From Lewinella sp. IMCC34191 (lineage in GTDB: Bacteria; Bacteroidota; Bacteroidia; Chitinophagales; Saprospiraceae): a DNA stretch of 64,000 nucleotides. Shown here in pieces: positions 37,201-47,885 of this stretch. Every line of letters starts with the position of its first letter. Positions within the stretch are counted from its first letter, which is position 1. The notes beneath the pieces were generated by a model. The model had not been told where the DNA came from and searched no databases. It saw only the letters and a program-made list of their open reading frames with translations. The position numbers and the translations under genes were made by a program. The stretch covers positions 248,001 to 312,000 of the forward strand of contig NZ_QNQZ01000008.1 in assembly GCF_003390935.1 (NCBI RefSeq), written 5' to 3'.

Positions 37201-39038
37201 ATTGCGAACCGGAGTACGTCTTCCCGGAGGCGGGCAGCTACCGTGTTCTTCAGATCGTGACCGATGCCCGTGGCTGTCAGGATAGTACCGAAGAGTCTGT
37301 ATACGTCAGGCCCGCGCCCGTTGCCGCATTCTCGATGGCCAAGGCAACGGCTTGTGTTTCCGAACCCCTTCTCCTGGCCAACGAAACGGAGGGAGCAACC
37401 CAGGTAACCTGGGCCTTCGGTGACGGGAATATATCCTCCGAAGCTTCTCCCGTTCACCCCTACGATACGGAGGGGGTCTACGACATAAGTCTGGCGACAT
37501 CCGACGGGTTTTGCGCTACTTCCGTTACGAAAAGCGTAGAAGTACGCCCGGCACCCGTTGCCCGCTTTGGGGTGAGTGATGGTACGGTCTGTGTCGGTCA
37601 ATCCATCCAGTTTACCGGATCTTCTACGGGTGACGTGCGGCGCCGGCGCTGGTCCTTCGGCGACGGCGAAGCTTACGCCGGAACCGACCCGACTTATACC
37701 TTTACCGAGGCGGGCAGTTTCGATACGCGGTTGCAGGTATCCGACGATCGCGGTTGCTCCGATTCCGCTGGCGTAACCATTACGGTGCTCGAACCGGCAG
37801 CGATCGGTATACGCGAAATGGCCCCCGTGACCTGCAGTGACGGAACCGACGGTATCCTTGTGGTAGAGGTGATGGAGGGGGTAGCCCCCTTTACCTATGC
37901 GTGGTCCTCAACCGGTGAAAAATCCGCTAAGCTCATCGGAGTAGGGGCGGGAACTTACACGGTCGAGGTAACGGATAGCCGTGGCTGTGTCAGTTCGGAA
38001 AACCACGAGGTAATCGCTCCGCTACCCATTCAGGTCGTTCCGGATATCGCCGATGTAAGCTGCTACGGGGGGCAGGATGGCGTAATTACGCTGCGCCTAT
38101 CCGGCGGGGAAGGCCCGTTACTCGCTAGCTGGGATGATGGGGATCAAGGAACGAGCCGGAGCGGATTGGCCGCCGATACCTACGCCTTGCGGGTGACCGA
38201 TAATATGGGTTGTACGCTGGACACCGCCTTTACGGTGCGGGAGAACGAACCCCTCTCCATAAGCTACATGGCGGCGGACGTGAGTTGTTTCGACCATTCC
38301 GATGGGGTCGTGTCGTACGGAACCCCCTCGGGCGGCGTGGGGCCTTACCGGATAAGCCTGCTAGGTACCGAGATCGACCGGAGGGGGGCGCCGAACTCCC
38401 GCTTCACGGACCTCGATGCCGGCATTTACATCCTGGAAGTAGCCGATGCCAATAACTGTGCGGAAGCTTACGACATCCAGATCATGCAGCCGGAGCCGCT
38501 GGTGCTTGATATCCTCCACGACACCCTCACCCTGCCGCTCGGGGGTACGGTCGAGTTGCTCACCCGGTACAGCGACGACCAACCTTCTATCACCTGGTCT
38601 CCGGACTACCACCTCAGCTGTGATGAATGCCCCGTGCCCCTCGCCAGTCCTTTCCTCAGCCAGGACTACACGGCGAGCATTACGGACGAACGAGGGTGCA
38701 GCATCCGGGATACCGTTCACGTTGCCGTCGAGATGGGCCGGGATATTTACCTGCCGAACACCTTCACCCCCAACGGAGACGGCCTCAACGACCGCTTCCG
38801 GGTGCGCGCCCACCAACCCGAGGCAATTGAACGGGTCGACTATTTCGAGATTCGGGACCGCTGGGGGATGTTGGTCTACAGCGCCAATGATTTTCCGGCC
38901 AACGACCCCTCCTACGGCTGGGATGGTGTGTACGGTGGCGAACCGGCCGATCCGGGTACCTACGCTTACCAGGTGAAAGTGAGCTACGTGGACGGATTCG
39001 AGAAAACGATTAGCGGCTCCATTTTAATTATTCGATGA
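34239..39038 (+). CDS. Giant PKD/SprB-repeat adhesin-like protein, T9SS type B (copy 2)
   Basis: 1599 residues, one residue longer than the preceding gene and collinear with it. Shared blocks include FGTDRQAYCSGDTIRLVNQ against FGTDQQAYCSGDTILLANN, then APANVCDGEEF against APAAICVGAEA, and the same C-terminal YLPNTFTPNGDGLNDRFRV, FEIRDRWGMLVY and GYEKTISGS-like ending (here GFEKTISGS). PKD motifs (WDFGDGSP, WAFGDGN, WSFGDGEA) and SprB repeats are in matching order. The stop overlaps the start of the PorP/SprF gene by 4 bases (ATGA), so secretion partner and cargo are made together. Confidence 0.92.
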   Translation: MKPPFLHRPLTDIPLIVFLLFASYLAEAQTVGAPSIQICEGGQTVCIEDNVVDLCVKITVEPGYPEKIDSFQINWDDGTHPQSLVGSNSSFNLSYRYDFGALFESCNYQSRKLVSLSTYINGDDRPIVSFFPLTALNPPEAKFDRFPRVVCAGEQIEIYNASCPAEVLESVYDFGDGTQAGNSPFHTYTDTGTYTVTLAVANDCGEDITTRQLRVIDKPRAVAFPDSGLTKTGNDIPLVCLNGEATIRLNGASSVGLIRRNWSVTPQAGVTLSRPGQLLSHATFTQPGRYRFSLSGTNGNCVTNSSDTFSVEVVRASELTLIPQADACISLDYCPTPWVESATYRLNGQVIDSCLTALTPGTYFLEASTQNPICGDVTLRDTFIVSPQAVADIVQSDTTICDQSGLMILHASPKGGRWAINGAPFDGVIDPQSYSPGRYRVTYGNEPCLTTDELWIEVTAAEVTVPLDTFLCLGSDPVTFQASPAGGTFSGDFVTPEGLFDPNAAGTGTHRIHYAYHNPDLAGCADQASFQVVVSDLEVDFVTQSCGGEETCFALVGELPYERVEWSYGDGSVSEGRQMCHTYAEAGTYPVTVTVYSGPCSSSLTREISVAPSTTTPPHAEFVVHYDPDDCSDLEVSLEDDSYGSDIIRTWYLGDKVISTSTVPAPLTLPSRSYDTLYTVTLEVRNGCSISSKTDSIFVRASPVASFGTDRQAYCSGDTIRLVNQTSGEAQTYTWLLNDKVIGTGPVPPTVVHETEVLETLTLCLQITHPCGVDEQCYEVTVGPGNLNSFFRLEAAEVCVGDTVRLTNFTAAGAQINYAFGDGNGSAMPDPVYVYRQPGTYRITQMASGCGADSSSMEVTVLERPTARFDAPANVCDGEEFQLTHQSGEHLSATWDFGDGSPVSHESSPFHIFPGPGTYRVCLTVQSRNGNGCSHSVCTDITVNARPSASFTVPDTVCAGQAIALRSTASGDLLNCTYKFGESATLVDCEPEYVFPEAGSYRVLQIVTDARGCQDSTEESVYVRPAPVAAFSMAKATACVSEPLLLANETEGATQVTWAFGDGNISSEASPVHPYDTEGVYDISLATSDGFCATSVTKSVEVRPAPVARFGVSDGTVCVGQSIQFTGSSTGDVRRRRWSFGDGEAYAGTDPTYTFTEAGSFDTRLQVSDDRGCSDSAGVTITVLEPAAIGIREMAPVTCSDGTDGILVVEVMEGVAPFTYAWSSTGEKSAKLIGVGAGTYTVEVTDSRGCVSSENHEVIAPLPIQVVPDIADVSCYGGQDGVITLRLSGGEGPLLASWDDGDQGTSRSGLAADTYALRVTDNMGCTLDTAFTVRENEPLSISYMAADVSCFDHSDGVVSYGTPSGGVGPYRISLLGTEIDRRGAPNSRFTDLDAGIYILEVADANNCAEAYDIQIMQPEPLVLDILHDTLTLPLGGTVELLTRYSDDQPSITWSPDYHLSCDECPVPLASPFLSQDYTASITDERGCSIRDTVHVAVEMGRDIYLPNTFTPNGDGLNDRFRVRAHQPEAIERVDYFEIRDRWGMLVYSANDFPANDPSYGWDGVYGGEPADPGTYAYQVKVSYVDGFEKTISGSILIIR

Positions 39039-40114
39039 TGAAGCGTACCCCTCTACCGAATTGGATAATCTTTCCCCTCCTGCTGCTCCTGGTGGGGCGG
39101 CTACAGGCGCAGGATCCGGTCGTATCCGACTACTCGGCGATCACCCCGCAGTTGAACCCGGCACTCACCGGTTTCATTCCGGGGCAGGCGACAACGCGCT
39201 TCGGCATCGTGGCGCGGGAGCAGTGGCGCAGTTTTCTGGAAACGGCCAGCTACCGTACGATGGCGGCTAGCATCGACCACCGGATCTGCGGGAGCCGGCG
39301 GGGAGACTACTTCGGACTCGGCTTTAATGTTCTCTCCGACTGGCAGGGCGATCCTACGCTGCGCCGGGTCGACGGTATGTTCAGTGCTGCCTTCACGAAG
39401 AACCTCAGTGGTAGCTATTACGGAGGTACGTCCGTGAGTGTAGGGGCGGAAGTCGGCTTGATACAGTACGACCTCGATGCTTCCCAGCTGACCTTCGACC
39501 ATCAGTTCGACAGCCCGGGCGCGTCGGGCGAACGGCTGGCGTATTACAATTTCGGCTTCCTCGATTACGGGGTAGGGGTGGCCTTCACCTGGTTGGAGGA
39601 CTCCCGGAACGCCCGCAGCATCACGGGGGGCCTGAGCATCAAGCACCTGGGGCGGCCCGCAACGACCTTCGTGGATGACGGAAGTCCGTCATCGGTCGCT
39701 TCCGATTCGTCCGCTCACCTGGCGATGCGCTGGTCGCCGCACGTGCAGGCTACCCTGCCCGTATCCGCAACCAACAGTATTAGCGTATTCGCCATGTACA
39801 GCTACCAGCGACCCCACAACCAGGTGTACCTGCGGGGCATGCTCGACTTCAGGCGGCCGGCACGCGGCGGCCGCGTGCCCTCGCCCTTTCTCAGCCTGGG
39901 AGGCGGTTACCGGCTTACCCGCGGACTTTCGGGTTTCGGATCTGAATCCATCGTAGCTTCCGCCAGGGTAGCGGCCGGGCCCATGCGTATCGGCGTGAAT
40001 TATGACGTCAATATCTCTTCCCTCCATGCCTCGACCAGCGGGGCGGGGGCCATCGAATTGTCGCTGACAACGGTGTTCGGGAAGTCGGAGTGTCTGCTTT
40101 GTCCGAGTTTCTAG
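39035..40114 (+). CDS. PorP/SprF family type IX secretion protein
   Basis: 359 residues with a leader ending near GRLQAQ. The family start DPVVSDYSAITPQLNPALTGF is diagnostic, as are EQWRSFLETASYRTMAASID, GLGFNVLSDWQGD, LSIKHLGRPATTF and YSYQRPHNQVYLRGMLDF. PorP/SprF proteins are outer-membrane barrels that accompany giant type B cargo and are needed for its surface attachment in gliding bacteria. The 4-base overlap with the adhesin gene supports the pairing. Only one such gene serves two adhesin copies here. Product of the operon would act at the outer membrane. Confidence 0.92.
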   Translation: MMKRTPLPNWIIFPLLLLLVGRLQAQDPVVSDYSAITPQLNPALTGFIPGQATTRFGIVAREQWRSFLETASYRTMAASIDHRICGSRRGDYFGLGFNVLSDWQGDPTLRRVDGMFSAAFTKNLSGSYYGGTSVSVGAEVGLIQYDLDASQLTFDHQFDSPGASGERLAYYNFGFLDYGVGVAFTWLEDSRNARSITGGLSIKHLGRPATTFVDDGSPSSVASDSSAHLAMRWSPHVQATLPVSATNSISVFAMYSYQRPHNQVYLRGMLDFRRPARGGRVPSPFLSLGGGYRLTRGLSGFGSESIVASARVAAGPMRIGVNYDVNISSLHASTSGAGAIELSLTTVFGKSECLLCPSF

Positions 40115-40144
40115 TACGGAAGCAGGTTCCGGATTACCGGCGGA

Positions 40145-40167
40145 CTTTTTATCCTGCGCTCCGTCGC
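40145..40167 (+). repeat. Copy 3 of dispersed motif (CCTGCGCTCCGTCGC)
   Basis: CTTTTTATCCTGCGCTCCGTCGC in the 199-base spacer between the PorP/SprF gene and treS, 146 bases before the treS start and in its orientation. One base differs from the core and the TTTTT lead-in is present. Confidence 0.6.
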
Positions 40168-40276
40168 AAAAATTCAGAGGCGCTTGGCGGGCAATATCCG
40201 CCAACCACTGAGGTCGTGGATTTAGAGGCTTAGCCAATTATAGCTGGCGGAGCCGCACAAATTAGCGCGTCACCCG

Positions 40277-40308
40277 TTGAGTAACCCAGCCTCTAACTGC
40301 TACATTTA
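40277..40308 (+). promoter_or_regulatory. Bacteroidota-type promoter of treS
   Basis: TTG (40277-40279), a 21-base spacer and TACATTTA (40301-40308), one base off TAnnTTTG. Only 5 bases separate the -7 box from the ATG at 40314, which predicts a transcript with almost no leader. Confidence 0.55.
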
Positions 40309-40313
40309 CCTTT

Positions 40314-43583
<3,270 letters not shown>

Positions 43584-43595
<12 letters not shown>

Positions 43596-44315
43596 GCGAG
43601 CGTACGTTTTTTGCAGTAATTGCTGGCTAGCCCCTGTGCGGTACATCGTGTAAAGGAGCGTATATACCAATTGGGTGTACGCTACACCGTTACGCAGGTA
43701 CTTCCGCGGTGAGGTCTCCACCGCCACGGGCAGGACGCGGAATGCACCCCGGTAAGCACGTAGCTTTCGGACGAGGTAATTATCCTCCAGCAATTGCCAG
43801 TTGGTGGGATACCCGCCCACGGCCGCGAAGTCGCGTTGGAGCACCCATAAGCCCTGGTCGCCAAATCGGAAGGCGTCAAAATCGAAGCGGGTACAGTAGC
43901 TGTAAAAGCGCAGCAGCGCGGATTGCCGCTGATTCGTAAACCGGAGTTGGAAGCAGGCCGCCGGTCCGTGGTAACCGGGCGGAAAGAAGCGGGCGAAGTC
44001 CGGGGGGAGCAAGGTGTCGGCATGCAAAAAAAGCAGGCTATCACCCCTGGCGGCAGCGGCTCCCGCGTTCAGCTGAGCGGCGCGCCCGCGATAACTCCTG
44101 ACGATGTGTGCTCCGTGGCCTCGGGCAATGGCGACGGTATCGTCGGTACTCCCGCCATCGGCGATGATAATTTCAAAGGAAGAGGGTGGGGAAGCGAGCA
44201 AACGCGTCAGTGTCCGGCCGATGAATCGGGCTTCGTTCAGCGTTGGGATGATCACGGAGCACCACGGTTGTTTTTGCTGGCTGCCGGGTACCGACACGTT
44301 CGCTGTGGAGCTCAT
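43584..44315 (-). CDS. Family 2 glycosyltransferase (TIGR04283-like)
   Basis: 243 residues from ATG 44315; an in-frame TTG at 44357 is unlikely. Motifs: CSVIIPTLNEARFIGRTL, EIIIADGGSTDDTVAIA and LLFLHADTLLP, giving the GT-A nucleotide-sugar and DxD-type metal sites. Then FGDQGLWVLQRDFAAVGGYP. This length and the RGRAAQLNAGA block match the TIGR04283 group, which is linked to arsenosugar synthesis in some organisms; in Bacteroidota this name is mostly an annotation label, so I give only glycosyltransferase with confidence. Convergent with treS, overlapping 12 bases. Confidence 0.85.
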
Positions 44316-44447
44316 CAGCAGGTTTCGATTTCGGACGGGAATGCCGAAAAGGCACAATTCCCCGGGACCAGCCCATTTCTAGCAGCCAGGCGGCCGCTAA
44401 ACCGAACACCTGTATTTAATTCCTTGTCAAAGAAGAGATACATTCCC

Positions 44448-45479
44448 CTACTCAAAACGGAACACGGTTGTCGAACGGAAGGTGTCGCCGGCCTCCAGAA
44501 CCGTTGACGGGAAAGCCTCGTGGTTGGGGGAGTCCGGGAAATGTTGGGTTTCGAGGCAGATGCCGCCGTGACGGGGGGTGGGCGTACCTCCCCGCATCTC
44601 GTACTTGCCCGTGGGGAAATTGGTGGTGAATACCTGTACGCCCGGCTCGGTGGTCCAGCAGCGTAATTTCCGTCCGGAGTGCGGATCGATAACGAGGGCT
44701 ACTTCCCGGAGGCTACCGTCGTGGTTACTGATAACGAAATTGTGGTCAAAACCACCCGCGGCCCGTATCTGGGAGTGGTCGGAATCGATGGCATCACCGA
44801 CCCGCCGGGGACTGCGTAAATCGAAGGGCGTATCGCGTACGTCGGGCAATTCACCCGTCGGAATCTGTTCTGCGTTCACCGGGGTGAAGCGGTCGGCGTC
44901 TACCTGCAGGATGTAATCGAGCACGGTTTCCTCGTCTCCCAGATTGAAATAGGTATGATTGGTAAGGTTCAGCACGGTCTTCTTGTCCGTGGTGGCCTCG
45001 TAGGCGATACGGAGCGCATTGTCGTCCGACCAGGTGTAGGTCACCGTCACCCGCAGCGTGCCGGGGTAACCCATATCCCCGTCGGGACTTACCAATTGAA
45101 ATTTTACGCCAGCTTTGCCATCCGCGTTGAAGGGCTCGGCATCCCAGACCTTGCTGTTGAAGCCGTCCGATCCCCCGTGTAACTGATTCTTGCCCTCGTT
45201 GGCGTCGACTTCGTAAGTGGTTCCATCGAGCGTAAAGGCGGCCCCGCCGATGCGATTCGCGTAGCGGCCTATAGTGGCCCCGTAACCCGGATTGACACCC
45301 AGGTAACCGCTGAGCTCGTCGAAACCGAGGGTCATCTCTTGCCCATCGATTAGGATGGACTGAACTATCGCGCCGTAGGAGATAAGGGCTACGGAATTGC
45401 CGGTGGTGTTGGTGATTACGTAGCGGTCGACGGGACCGGCGGGACTAGTGCCCCAGGGAAAACTGTTCACGGATAACAT
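44448..45479 (-). CDS. galM: Galactose mutarotase (aldose 1-epimerase)
   Basis: 343 residues from ATG 45479. It interconverts alpha and beta forms of galactose or glucose. Motifs: NRIGGAAFTLDG, KNQLHGGSDGFNSKVWD, the catalytic histidine in LTNHTYFNLGDEE, GFDHNFVI and GICLETQHFPDSPNHEAFP with the catalytic glutamate. Length is as usual. A cytoplasmic form, as no leader is visible. A perfect -7 box lies 6 bases before the start. Confidence 0.95.
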   Translation of the reverse strand: MLSVNSFPWGTSPAGPVDRYVITNTTGNSVALISYGAIVQSILIDGQEMTLGFDELSGYLGVNPGYGATIGRYANRIGGAAFTLDGTTYEVDANEGKNQLHGGSDGFNSKVWDAEPFNADGKAGVKFQLVSPDGDMGYPGTLRVTVTYTWSDDNALRIAYEATTDKKTVLNLTNHTYFNLGDEETVLDYILQVDADRFTPVNAEQIPTGELPDVRDTPFDLRSPRRVGDAIDSDHSQIRAAGGFDHNFVISNHDGSLREVALVIDPHSGRKLRCWTTEPGVQVFTTNFPTGKYEMRGGTPTPRHGGICLETQHFPDSPNHEAFPSTVLEAGDTFRSTTVFRFE

Positions 45480-45485
45480 AGGTGG

Positions 45486-45493
45486 CAAAGGTA
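45486..45493 (-). promoter_or_regulatory. -7 box of galM
   Basis: On the minus strand TACCTTTG, a perfect match to the Bacteroidota TAnnTTTG element, 6 bases before the galM ATG. No clear -33 TTG is found at the usual spacing. A near-leaderless transcript would result. Confidence 0.5.
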
Positions 45494-45505
45494 GCTACAA
45501 TCCGC

Positions 45506-46819
45506 CTACAGTCTATCCGCGACCATTTCGCTACCGGCCTGTACGAACGTCAGCCGTTCCGGCTGAGATGGATCCAGTCTAAGCAATATCCCGGAGGTGC
45601 CGTCGTACAAAACCCTGGGCTCCAGACCGACGAGCGGCGACTTATAGTCTCCGAAAACCAAATACAGCACCTCTTCCGAAGGGGTGATGTCAAAATTGAC
45701 TCCCGCCCCGCGCAGACGATATGTTCCTTGGTAGGTCGAAAATTCGGCGGGTGGGATGCGGGAGAAATCGCGGGCCGGTGGCAGATCATTCAGATAGTGC
45801 ATCATGTCCTGGATCAGCGCTTCCCGGAGGACGAGCCGGAGCCTATTGCAGAATACCATGGCTAGGTTCCCGTTTCGGGGGTCGTAAAAAGTGCGGAAGG
45901 CATAGCCGGCATTGTTTCCACCGTGCCCGATGTAGGGGACCCCGTCGATCACCGTTCGTTCGACACCCAGGCCGTAATCGTCATCTTTGAAATCCAGCAT
46001 CAGGCGAAGGGAACCGGGAGTAATTAAACGGTCCGTCTCGAAAAGAAGCGTGTAAAACCGGGCCATGTCCCGCAGCGTCGAAGCGATAGAGCCCGCGGCG
46101 AAGGCGTAGTGGGCGAAGAACTTGTAGTTGATCCCGTCGTATACATCTTGAAAGGTATTCAGGTCTGTGGGGTGTACCAATTTGGGTATCGTCCGGGAGA
46201 CGTAGGGATAGGAATCCTCCATTTGGCAGGGCTCGAAAATGCGTTCGCGCAGAAGTTCGAAGTAGCTGCGGTCGTTCACTTTTTCCAGTATCTCTCCTAG
46301 GAGGATATAGTTGGTGTTGGTGTACTGAAAAGATCCGATCATGGACGAATCCCTTGCCCCTACCGAAGCGAATAAATCCTGGCGAAACAAGCGGTCGTCG
46401 GGATCATCGTAAGCATTCCAGTCCTGGTCCCCCACGATTTCGGCGAAACCCGTGGTATGTCGAAGCAGTGACTCGATCGATGCGGAACCGTCAATGTTGG
46501 GTATGGGAGACAGGAAGTTGCCGATCGAGTCACTCAGTCGCAGATTACCCTTTTCTACTTCCTGCAGGATGAGTACGGCTGTAAACGTTTTGGTACCACT
46601 CCCGATATTGAACACCGTCTTATCCGCGGGAAGATTGAGTCCGACCGTGTGGGTGACGCCGTCGCGGTGGAGCAATATCCCCGCGCTAAGGTTCATATCG
46701 GCGAAGTAGGGGGCGTACTGTTCTTCGAAATAGCGGGGGGAGGGTGCCTGGGCGGATACCTTGGCCAAAGTATAGGTCAGGCAAAGAATAGGCATTAAGC
46801 ATTGTAATACACGGCACAT
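45506..46819 (-). CDS. Secreted serine hydrolase, beta-lactamase class C-like
   Basis: 437 residues from ATG 46819; the frame stays open for 40 codons upstream without leader character. A signal peptide ends near KVSAQ. The serine-penicillin-recognising fold is shown by SGTKTF (S-x-x-K, about residue 75), YTNTNYILLGEIL (Y-x-N) and GHGGNNAGY (H-x-G). IESLLRHTTGFAE is typical of the esterase/peptidase branch (PF00144). It has a C-terminal extension (about 345-437) with short beta repeats. It could be a peptidase, esterase or lactamase; resistance is not implied. Its upstream neighbour is the HAAS-PadR pair, 29 bases away. Confidence 0.88.
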   Translation of the reverse strand: MCRVLQCLMPILCLTYTLAKVSAQAPSPRYFEEQYAPYFADMNLSAGILLHRDGVTHTVGLNLPADKTVFNIGSGTKTFTAVLILQEVEKGNLRLSDSIGNFLSPIPNIDGSASIESLLRHTTGFAEIVGDQDWNAYDDPDDRLFRQDLFASVGARDSSMIGSFQYTNTNYILLGEILEKVNDRSYFELLRERIFEPCQMEDSYPYVSRTIPKLVHPTDLNTFQDVYDGINYKFFAHYAFAAGSIASTLRDMARFYTLLFETDRLITPGSLRLMLDFKDDDYGLGVERTVIDGVPYIGHGGNNAGYAFRTFYDPRNGNLAMVFCNRLRLVLREALIQDMMHYLNDLPPARDFSRIPPAEFSTYQGTYRLRGAGVNFDITPSEEVLYLVFGDYKSPLVGLEPRVLYDGTSGILLRLDPSQPERLTFVQAGSEMVADRL

Positions 46820-46848
46820 AGTATAACGATGTAAGTGAAGAAATTTTT

Positions 46849-47442
46849 TTAGAGGATCAACCTGCTTTTCAACCGATGCAGCAGAGCAATAATGAGATAG
46901 GCCGCGACCATGAAGATCAGCATGAGCGGAATGAACCACGGACCGACAACCTCCACCAATCCCAGCGCGGCCCGTGCTTCCGGGCGTACGATGCCGAGTA
47001 GGTGAAAGCTCCCCTGTTTAAAGAAGATGCCGACCTGATCCGGGTAGATCATTTTCTGATAGGCCGCCGCGGCGAATCCGAACACGGAGAGGTAAAGCAC
47101 CGCGAAGAGGAGGTAACCGAAGCCATTCGACACGTTCAGCACGATGGCTTTCACTGCCCGGGCGGGATGAAACGGTCGGGTAGCTTTTTGGAGCGTTTTC
47201 TCCGCTAGCAGGGGCTTGAATACCTCTTCCGGCGCGCCCAGCTGTTGGAGTATCTCGCGGAGCCGAACGGTTTCTTCGGTAGTCGATTCCCGGGTAAATC
47301 CTTCGAAAATGTGGCTATTGATTTCCATCAGGATGTCCATGCGGTCGGTGCGGGGCAGCGGGGCTATCACCCGGCGGGTACGTTTCAGGTACTCGCGATA
47401 CAGTTTTCGGGTGGCAGGCTTGGTGAAGGGGATGGCTCTCAT
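46849..47442 (-). CDS. HAAS-domain membrane protein
   Basis: 197 residues from ATG 47442; a GTG three bases upstream is equally near. The first 80 residues (LKRTRRVIAPLPRTDRMDILMEINSHI then LREILQQLGAPEEVF) are the HAAS helical domain found next to PadR regulators. At least two membrane helices follow (GFGYLLFAVLYLSVFGFAAAAY and PWFIPLMLIFMVAAYLIIALL). The PadR stop and this ATG overlap by one base (TGATG), as is usual for this pair, so it is probably a membrane partner controlled with PadR. No enzymatic motif. Confidence 0.8.
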   Translation of the reverse strand: MRAIPFTKPATRKLYREYLKRTRRVIAPLPRTDRMDILMEINSHIFEGFTRESTTEETVRLREILQQLGAPEEVFKPLLAEKTLQKATRPFHPARAVKAIVLNVSNGFGYLLFAVLYLSVFGFAAAAYQKMIYPDQVGIFFKQGSFHLLGIVRPEARAALGLVEVVGPWFIPLMLIFMVAAYLIIALLHRLKSRLIL

Positions 47443-47774
47443 CACGATAACTTTTTAATGGATCCGTCCAGCTCCCGCCAGAACGCCGTCATCTGCAGGA
47501 GCATGGCCGTGCCTTCCGGTAGCAACTTGTAGTATTTGCGAGGAATACCGGACGACTGTTCCATCCATCTGGAACTCACCAGCGCCTCTTTCCTTAGGCG
47601 GTTCAGCAAAGGATAAAGCGTGCCTTCGGCGATTTCAATGGACACCCGCTCCCTTATCTCAACAATTAACTCGAAACCGTAGCATTCGCGTTCTCTTAAT
47701 ATGCTGAGCACGACGAGCGTCAGGGTGCCTTTCTTTACCTGTGATTTCCATTTAGCCAGGAACTGCTGGTCCAT
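47442..47774 (-). CDS. PadR family transcriptional regulator
   Basis: 110 residues: a winged-helix core KKGTLTLVVLSILRERECYGFELI, AEGTLYPLLNRLRKEALVSS, RWMEQSSGIPRKYYKLLPEG, then a short C-terminal helix of the PadR-s2 type. PadR repressors sense small ligands or membrane stress and often repress themselves. Its promoter contains overlapping inverted repeats, which suggests autoregulation. Followed at once by the HAAS-domain gene. Confidence 0.93.
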   Translation of the reverse strand: MDQQFLAKWKSQVKKGTLTLVVLSILRERECYGFELIVEIRERVSIEIAEGTLYPLLNRLRKEALVSSRWMEQSSGIPRKYYKLLPEGTAMLLQMTAFWRELDGSIKKLS

Positions 47775-47778
47775 ACAA

Positions 47779-47809
47779 CAAAGGTACCGGTAGCTACCTA
47801 GTTATACAA
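47779..47809 (-). promoter_or_regulatory. PadR promoter with overlapping inverted repeats
   Basis: On the minus strand TTG (47809-47807), a 20-base spacer and TACCTTTG (47786-47779), a full match to the Bacteroidota promoter. The spacer contains palindromes: GGTAGCTACC, a perfect dyad at 47788-47797, and TACCT-N9-AGGTA. Only 4 bases separate the box from the ATG. Together these suggest autorepression and a leaderless mRNA. Confidence 0.7.
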
Positions 47810-47885
47810 GGTACCAAAGCGTTAAAGTTGGTGGGCCGGCGGCGGGTCCACGTGTGCGGTAGCCACCGTGGTGGGTGCTTTCTGG

